From assembly GCA_016934135.1 (NCBI GenBank), contig JAFGTK010000234.1, positions 1-9,205 on the forward strand: 9,205 bases of DNA. Direction: 5' to 3'. The stretch comes from Deltaproteobacteria bacterium (GTDB lineage: Bacteria > Desulfobacterota > Desulfomonilia > UBA1062). Both the position numbers and the translations under genes were made by a program. The notes under the pieces are model-generated. The model was given only the letters and a program-made list of their open reading frames with translations. It did not search any database and was not told the origin of the DNA. This document shows, piece by piece, positions 5,603 through 9,205 of the stretch. The first letter of the stretch is position 1. Every line of letters begins with the position of its first letter.

Positions 5603-5618
5603 TCATAAATCAGGGAGT

Positions 5619-5650
5619 TTTCTGATTTGCAGGTTCGAGATTTCCGGCGC
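5619..5650 (+). repeat. Internally deleted copy of the 54-bp repeat
   Basis: TTCTGATT followed directly by GGTTCGAGATTTCCGGCGC resembles the two ends of the 54-bp repeat joined with its middle missing (17 of 19 matches in the right-hand part). It sits just before the intact right copy. Confidence 0.5.
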
Positions 5651-5661
5651 GTAGTAAATAG

Positions 5662-5715
5662 ATTTCGGATTGCGGATTTAATACATATTTCAGGTGGGTT
5701 CGAGATTCCTGGCGC
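5662..5715 (+). repeat. Direct repeat, right copy (54 bp)
   Basis: This is the same-orientation copy of 4359-4412, with two mismatches. Together with the left copy it encloses about 1.25 kb containing both module genes and both inverted repeats. Confidence 0.85.
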
Positions 5716-5788
5716 CTTAATCATCATGTTTTACCCATGTCCTGAGCTAAAACTTGGGGCAAAGCACTTCTGACAGCTGTTTATCCTC

Positions 5789-5805
5789 ATCTTAACTGTT
5801 AAGAT
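5789..5805. promoter_or_regulatory. 17-bp perfect palindrome (candidate operator)
   Basis: ATCTTAAC-T-GTTAAGAT is an exact inverted repeat with 8-bp arms around one base. Such a tight dyad suits a dimeric DNA-binding protein better than an RNA hairpin. It lies about 80 bases upstream of the plus-strand promoter at 5884 and about 190 bases upstream of the module's start on the other strand. Confidence 0.4.
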
Positions 5806-5883
5806 TTCACCAAAGGCCCCCTATTCTCCGGTGGACCCTTGGGCCTGAGCCCTCTTTCTCCTCTGGACAAACAGTTCCTTTCC

Positions 5884-5912
5884 TTGACAAATCCTGTCTG
5901 TTTATAAATAAT
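5884..5912 (+). promoter_or_regulatory. Strong sigma-70-type promoter, plus strand
   Basis: TTGACA (5884-5889), a 17-base spacer, then AATAAT (5907-5912, five of six consensus bases). The start point would be near 5919. No plus-strand gene follows until the cassettes; intI opposes it, so the likely product is a short untranslated RNA ending at 5992. Confidence 0.5.
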
Positions 5913-5918
5913 TACAAC

Positions 5919-5992
5919 ACATGATATTCATTGACCAGGAGGTTTCCCGCTGCCCGCGATTTCACCCGCAACGGACGGAGTCTGTTTTTTTT
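5919..5992 (+). ncRNA. Candidate small RNA of about 70 nt
   Basis: The boundaries come only from the promoter at 5884-5912 and the terminator at 5970-5992. The interior carries CCAGGAGG (5935-5942), a perfect Shine-Dalgarno-like word, and C-rich stretches (CCCGC, GCCCGCG, ACCCGC). No known RNA family is recognised. It ends before intI and transcribes towards the 3' end of intI, so it could influence intI if transcription reads through. Confidence 0.3.
5970..5992 (+). terminator. Intrinsic terminator, plus strand
   Basis: CGGAC-GGA-GTCTG (5972-5984, one G-U pair) is followed directly by eight Ts (5985-5992). The two As before the stem can pair with the first Ts to give a 7-bp stem. It is short but has the canonical layout. 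Confidence 0.5.
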
Positions 5993-6068
5993 GAGGCACG
6001 GGGCACATGGCGCTGGGCGCGAGGGAAAAAGATGATAAAACAAACAGGGTCTGATGAACCGTAATTCC

Positions 6069-7301
6069 CTACAGATCCAGAGGGCTTTTAACACCAAGCT
6101 TATTCTTTTGGGCTACATGCGTGTAGATCATGGTGGTCTGAACATTTGAATGTCCCAGAAGCTCCTGGATCGTTCTGATATCATACCCGTTTTCCAGAAG
6201 GTGTGTTGCAAAACTGTGACGCAAGGTATGAACATTTACCTGCTTGGCGATGTTTGCTTTCTGCGCTGCGGACTTGACGGCATGCTGGAGGCCGCTTTGA
6301 TGTACATGATGCCTCCTTATACAATTCGCCCGGGGATCGATCGACAGGTTGCTCGATGGAAATAACCAGTACCATTCCCAGGATTTTGATGCATTCGTGT
6401 ATTTACGTTCCAGTGCACCGGGAAGATATACCCCGGCGACATCCTGTTCCCGGTCTTCTTCATATATTATCCGGGTGCAATCTATATGATATCGAAAATC
6501 ATCCTTTATGCTTTCAGGAAAGATGGTCTCGCGGTCTTTGTCCCCTTTTCCGGATCGAATGATAACGCTGCTCCTCTCAAAATCCAAGTCTTTGACTCTC
6601 AGCCTTATGCACTCACTGATCCGAAGGCCACCGCCGTATATGATCTTTGCCATAAGCAGGTGTATTCCTTCAATCCGGTCAAACAGACGGTGTATCTCCT
6701 GCACGGTAAGCACGACAGGTATGTTTCGTTTTCTCTGTGCTCGAACAGATTTTCCAAGCTCGCCCACATCTTTTTCAAGCACATGACGATAGAAAAAAAG
6801 CAATGCATTGAAGGCCTGGTCCTGGGTAGACTTTGCAACCCTTTTTTCCACGGCAAGATGAGTCAGAAAATTTATCAGATGATCCCCTTCCAGTTTGTTC
6901 GGGTCGACACCTGTGAAAAAACCGCGAAATGATTTCAGCCATTGCATATATGTCTGCTCCGTCCTGTATGAGCGGTGTTTCAGTCTCAGGATTTTAACCA
7001 TATGATCTTCAAGCCCTGTCCAGTCAGGGATGAAATCCGTGTTTTCTTCATCAGGTTCAGATGATGTGCGCTTTATATAATATTGATAGAGCGAGATAGC
7101 TTCTTTTGCCTGTTTGATCTGCCAGTCTTCTTTGCTCTTTTGGAGATATTTAAGATAACGGTTGATATCGTCTATACCTGCTGGTTTCCCCAGATCTTGC
7201 CCAAGATAATTATAGAAATTGCTTACCCATATGGCATAATACGGCCTTTGCTTTTCAGGGATCATACGTACTGATTGCAGATACTCAACGAATTCTATCA
7301 T
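6069..7301 (-). CDS. intI: Integron integrase (tyrosine recombinase), N-terminally extended
   Basis: The 410-residue protein is a tyrosine recombinase with Arg226 (GGGLRISE), Lys252 (GKGDKDR), His358 and Arg361 (HTLRHSFATHLL), His384 (LLGHSNVQTT) and the nucleophile Tyr393 (MIYTHV). It also carries the integron-specific patch between them, around 296-315 (ALERKY-TNASKSWEWYWLFPS), which contacts the extrahelical bases of folded attC; this separates IntI from XerC/D. It catalyses cassette excision and attI x attC insertion. IntI1 has 337 residues, so this protein has about 70-80 extra at the N-terminus: a second SAM-like stretch (MIEFVEYLQSVR... DDINRYLKYL) before the usual core-binding domain, which begins near 100 (LRLKHRSYRTEQTYMQWLKSF). 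No ribosome site precedes the ATG at 7301, and no LexA box is evident upstream. The gene appears intact. Confidence 0.96.
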   Translation of the reverse strand: MIEFVEYLQSVRMIPEKQRPYYAIWVSNFYNYLGQDLGKPAGIDDINRYLKYLQKSKEDWQIKQAKEAISLYQYYIKRTSSEPDEENTDFIPDWTGLEDHMVKILRLKHRSYRTEQTYMQWLKSFRGFFTGVDPNKLEGDHLINFLTHLAVEKRVAKSTQDQAFNALLFFYRHVLEKDVGELGKSVRAQRKRNIPVVLTVQEIHRLFDRIEGIHLLMAKIIYGGGLRISECIRLRVKDLDFERSSVIIRSGKGDKDRETIFPESIKDDFRYHIDCTRIIYEEDREQDVAGVYLPGALERKYTNASKSWEWYWLFPSSNLSIDPRANCIRRHHVHQSGLQHAVKSAAQKANIAKQVNVHTLRHSFATHLLENGYDIRTIQELLGHSNVQTTMIYTHVAQKNKLGVKSPLDL

Positions 7302-7548
7302 AACTTATATGCATTGCATCTAATAGTGATACTTAGTACAAATTGTTGTATTCCATGATAATCCGCAATAATCAAAATGCAATGATCTATCTGGATAGCC
7401 AATCAAATATTGCAATTATTTCAGGCAGGTTGTAGATTAATTTTAAAATCTGATTGACATGTGCAAGTTTTTAATATGGAGGCGTTGTTTTTGTTTTTAT
7501 GGTGTTTGATTGGAGAATAAGTGTGTCTTACTAATATATAAGTTGGGC
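7302..7548 (+). other. attI region with core site at 7542-7548
   Basis: This A+T-rich interval lies between the intI start and the first cassette. The core site GTTGGGC at 7542-7548 marks the junction, with cleavage between 7542 and 7543. An 8-bp inverted repeat (CATTGCAT at 7312-7319, ATGCAATG at 7377-7384) lies near intI. A perfect TTGACA at 7454-7459 has no good -10 at the right spacing. TTGGAG-N16-TAATAT (7510-7537) is a weak alternative for a cassette promoter. Accessory integrase sites are not recognisable by eye. Confidence 0.75.
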
Positions 7549-7571
7549 TGAAGCAGAGGAGTTAATTTTGA

Positions 7572-8312
7572 ATGAAAATGAATAAGACAAAGATCCGCTG
7601 GTTAATAATTATTCCTTTGCTGCTTCTTGCCCTCCTTACCTTTTCTGGAGCTGTCGCACAGAGAGATTTGGCAGATGTAGGATGGAGTGCAATAATGGTA
7701 ATTGCTGCACTTGGGCTAATTTTCAATTGGCAATGGACGCGATATGCATTTTATCTTTTAGCCATTACGCCTATCTTGGTTTATTTACGTATTTTTATAT
7801 CAATATGGCATTCAGGAGGATTATACAAATACCCTGAAAGAGCAACGAGTGATATAATTGATGGAATCATTACTATCCCAATATGTCTCGTTATCTTCTA
7901 CTTTGTATTCTCATATTTCAAAAGCATCAAACCCATAGAACCCAACTCAGTGGACACAACGAACCCTATCAATAAGGGTCGCACGATAAGTCCAATTACA
8001 TTTGATGATGTTATCAAAGGTCTTCTATTTATTCTTTTGATGATAATTACTTACATTGTTGTTGTAAAAGTAGGCAAATACATATTCAACACTTTTATGG
8101 GATCTACCAATCTTCCGTTCATCATTCCTCTGATTCTATTAATCGTGTTGGGGTATGCATGTATAGCTGCATTGGCAAAGGCCGTTGAATCCGGTTTTTC
8201 TTTGAATTCACTTTTCAGGAGAAGCAAAAACAACAAGGCCTCTGATAAAAAAGAAAATGATGAAAAGCCCAACCAGGGCATGCAGTCCGACGCGGCAGAG
8301 CCGCGCGGCTGA
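7572..8312 (+). CDS. Cassette 1: polytopic membrane protein of unknown function
   Basis: This 246-residue protein has about five hydrophobic segments, roughly 10-28, 37-52, 58-78, 97-116, 148-170 and 182-204 (the count is uncertain). A polar linker (about 118-145) lies between two hydrophobic halves, and the tail is charged (RRSKNNKASDKKENDEK). I do not recognise a family. AGGAG lies 10 bases before the ATG at 7572; a second ATG six bases on is also possible. The final residues, PNQGMQSDAAEPRG, are read from the attC site itself, a common property of cassette genes and not a functional domain. The gene is markedly more A+T-rich than the metabolic genes on the left, as expected of a cassette of foreign origin. 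An intact first cassette is the one best placed for expression. Confidence 0.85.
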   Translation: MKMNKTKIRWLIIIPLLLLALLTFSGAVAQRDLADVGWSAIMVIAALGLIFNWQWTRYAFYLLAITPILVYLRIFISIWHSGGLYKYPERATSDIIDGIITIPICLVIFYFVFSYFKSIKPIEPNSVDTTNPINKGRTISPITFDDVIKGLLFILLMIITYIVVVKVGKYIFNTFMGSTNLPFIIPLILLIVLGYACIAALAKAVESGFSLNSLFRRSKNNKASDKKENDEKPNQGMQSDAAEPRG

Positions 8313-8327
8313 TGCCCACCGTTAGGC
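8267..8327 (+). other. attC site of cassette 1 (61 bp)
   Basis: R'' GCCCAAC (8267-8273) and R' GTTAGGC (8321-8327) bound an imperfect palindrome. Inner arms GGGCATGCAG and CTGATGCCC pair with an unpaired G, the extrahelical base typical of attC, and the apex GCGGC-AGA-GCCGC closes the hairpin. Cleavage is at 8321/8322. It overlaps the 3' end of the cassette 1 gene. Confidence 0.92.
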
Positions 8328-8334
8328 ATCAGTC

Positions 8335-9029
8335 ATGAATATCATCACCCCCACATCACCAAATGGAAGTTCAATCGAGATATCTCCCATCCGAAGGGAA
8401 GACCTCGGCAAGGTATTAATTCGCTGCCTTCCAGACGGCTACCGACTCGAGAAGCTGTTTAAGACACAAGAGATTATCGGTATCGGCGCGTGGGACGGTG
8501 ACAAATGCATCGGCCAGCTGCATTGCTATCGTTTAATCCTTCCCCATGGGTCCGCCGATCTCTGGCCACCTGGAGCCGACCTTCCTATGTAGAGGGTATA
8601 CTTAATGGTTGCCTAGGTATCTCTGGTCCGGTTTGGTGCCATGCCTGTTTTCACGTTGGTCGGTCTATCGAGAGTTTTGCTCATTCTGACGATCCAGATT
8701 CACGGTATTTCGGTCGGGGCATTGGAACAGCCTTAGCTCAGGTGTCTGTTCACTGGGCCAAAGAGCATGACTACGAAGCTGTGATCGCCCCCGGAACTCC
8801 TGATGGTCTTTTTTCGTTCTCTGTGTTGGCCGGGGGACTTCCATGGTCAACGTACCAGACACTCGGGTTCACGGATGAAACGTTTGAAACTGACGATGAT
8901 CTGCCAGAGTGGGCCAAGGGCAATGTACCGCCTGAGCTCATGAAAGACGTCGAAGCTGCATTAGCTACGGGGCGACCCAAAAGAGAATTTCATAGTAAAT
9001 TGATGGTGCTGAGGCTAAAAAATGCCTAA
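8335..9029 (+). pseudogene. Cassette 2: GNAT-family N-acetyltransferase, frameshifted
   Basis: Two overlapping frames together encode one GNAT-like protein of about 231 residues. The first frame (from the ATG at 8335) gives MNIITPTSPNGSSIEISPIR and continues to GIGAWDGDKCIGQLHCYRL and then LPHGSADLW before stopping at 8592. The second frame carries the rest: RPSYVEGI, GPVWCHACFHVGR, the acetyl-CoA loop RYFGRGIGTAL (about 8702-8734), LPWSTYQTLGF and LPEWAKG, ending at 9029. The switch lies at about 8560-8585 and equals the loss of one base (or gain of two). No slippery heptamer is visible, so a true mutation or a sequencing error is likelier than programmed frameshifting. The ATG lies 13 bases inside the cassette with no ribosome site. 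Aminoglycoside resistance cannot be inferred. The stop codon overlaps R'' of the next attC. Confidence 0.85.
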
Positions 9030-9095
9030 CAAGGCGCCGCACCTGACCGCTATTCCGCTGCGCTTCATAGCGGCAGGTGAGCTTGGTCGTTATGT
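9024..9095 (+). other. attC site of cassette 2 (72 bp)
   Basis: R'' GCCTAAC (9024-9030) and R' GTTATGT (9089-9095) enclose a palindrome in which GCACCTGACCGCTAT pairs with ATAGCGGCAGGTGAGC, leaving an extra unpaired base. R' departs from the GTTRRRY consensus at one position, which is common. Cleavage is at 9089/9090. R'' is the complement of the GTTAGGC that opens cassette 2. Confidence 0.9.
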
Positions 9096-9121
9096 GTCGA
9101 AATAATATCAGGAGTTTATTG

Positions 9122-9205
9122 ATGAAAAGAAGGTTGGAAAAAATAATTGAAGACAAATTGATATCAAGCAGGCTGTGGTCTAATGAAATTGAACAGGACT
9201 GCAAA
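9122..9205 (+). CDS. Cassette 3: start of an unknown protein, cut by window edge
   Basis: The ATG at 9122 has CAGGAG 7 bases upstream (9110-9114 core) and opens 28 codons without a stop to the right edge: a charged start MKRRLEKIIEDKLISSRLWS and then NEIEQDCK. It begins 32 bases inside cassette 3, at the expected place for a cassette gene. The visible part is too short to assign a family. Confidence 0.7.
   Translation, partial: MKRRLEKIIEDKLISSRLWSNEIEQDCK

Larger units (their letters stand above)
5716..6068. other. Intergenic region between the module and intI
   Basis: No protein gene is convincing here. A plus-strand 46-codon frame from the ATG at 5921 has no separate ribosome site and runs through repeat-like sequence, so I do not call it. 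The region holds a palindrome at 5789-5805, a promoter at 5884-5912, a terminator at 5970-5992 and a GGCGCTGGGCGC repeat word near 6009. Confidence 0.5.
6069..9205. mobile_element. Integron: integrase, attI region and cassette array (array runs past the window)
   Basis: The layout is the classic one: intI on the minus strand, an attI region beside its start, then head-to-tail cassettes on the plus strand separated by attC sites. Cassette 1 is 7543-8321, cassette 2 is 8322-9089 and cassette 3 begins at 9090. Boundaries come from the G/TT cleavage point of each core site. For cassettes 1 and 2 the opening bases (TTGGGCT, TTAGGCAT) are complementary to the R'' of the same cassette (AGCCCAA, ATGCCTAA), as expected of circularised cassettes. 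Whether it is a sedentary chromosomal or a mobile integron cannot be decided from three cassettes. Confidence 0.93.

Noticed and set aside
5921..6061. Plus-strand 46-codon frame starting next to the promoter at 5884
   Set aside because: It lacks a ribosome site, crosses a terminator-like hairpin with eight Ts and continues into repeat sequence; a non-coding RNA is simpler.
7302..7400. LexA box controlling intI
   Set aside because: No CTGT-N8-ACAG motif is present in the bases upstream of intI.
7454..7480. TTGACA at 7454 as a definite cassette promoter
   Set aside because: No acceptable -10 hexamer lies 16-18 bases downstream; the best candidate is TATGGA at 15 bases, too weak to annotate.
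8505..8592. Independent second gene starting at the ATG at 8505
   Set aside because: Its first part is out of frame with the conserved GNAT N-terminal segment and looks random; the conserved sequence switches frames near 8560-8585, so a frameshift explains it better.

Overview
The window has two unrelated halves. The left half (about 1-4100) reads as metabolic chromosome of an anaerobic bacterium. The right half (about 4350-9205) is accessory DNA with repeats, a two-gene nucleotidyltransferase module and a divergent integron with gene cassettes. A tungsten aldehyde:ferredoxin oxidoreductase, sigma-54 promoters, an integron integrase of environmental type and G+C near 50% suggest a strictly anaerobic, Deltaproteobacteria-like (Desulfobacterota) organism. 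This is inference from gene content, not a phylogenetic result.

Left half: four genes run leftwards on the minus strand. In transcription order they are a small polytopic membrane protein (3994-3476), a free-standing ThiN-like (thiamine-phosphate synthase-like) domain protein (3411-2872), a complete AOR-family oxidoreductase (2383-527) and the first 137 residues of a thiamine-diphosphate enzyme of the acetolactate synthase / 2-hydroxyacyl-CoA lyase superfamily (413 to beyond the left edge). An identical 18-base word precedes both the membrane-protein gene and the AOR gene on the coding strand, and it fits the sigma-54 -24/-12 consensus. The two parts of the cluster therefore seem to share one sigma-54/activator control. 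Hairpins lie in two of the intergenic gaps. A plausible but unproven scheme is that the ThDP enzyme makes an aldehyde by C-C cleavage or decarboxylation and AOR oxidises it to the acid while reducing ferredoxin. The ThiN-like protein appears to lack catalytic residues and may be a thiamine-phosphate sensor.

Middle: from 4080 to 6068 there is a minus-strand pair, a 116-residue basic coiled-coil-like protein followed by a nucleotidyltransferase-fold protein. The second gene appears to start at a rare ATT codon overlapping the stop of the first. The pair is bracketed by a 14-bp inverted repeat and, further out, by a 54-bp direct repeat with 2 mismatches. This looks like a small toxin-antitoxin-like or mobile module. 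To its right are a 17-bp perfect palindrome and a promoter-plus-terminator pair that could make a small RNA of about 70 nt.

Right: intI (7301-6069, minus strand) carries all tyrosine-recombinase catalytic residues plus the integron-specific patch. The attI region follows, then cassettes reading rightwards: cassette 1 (7543-8321, polytopic membrane protein), cassette 2 (8322-9089, a GNAT acetyltransferase broken by a frameshift) and the start of cassette 3 (9090 onward). Two attC sites are recognisable, and each cassette's opening TTRRRY matches the complement of its own R'' core, so the boundaries can be placed to the base.
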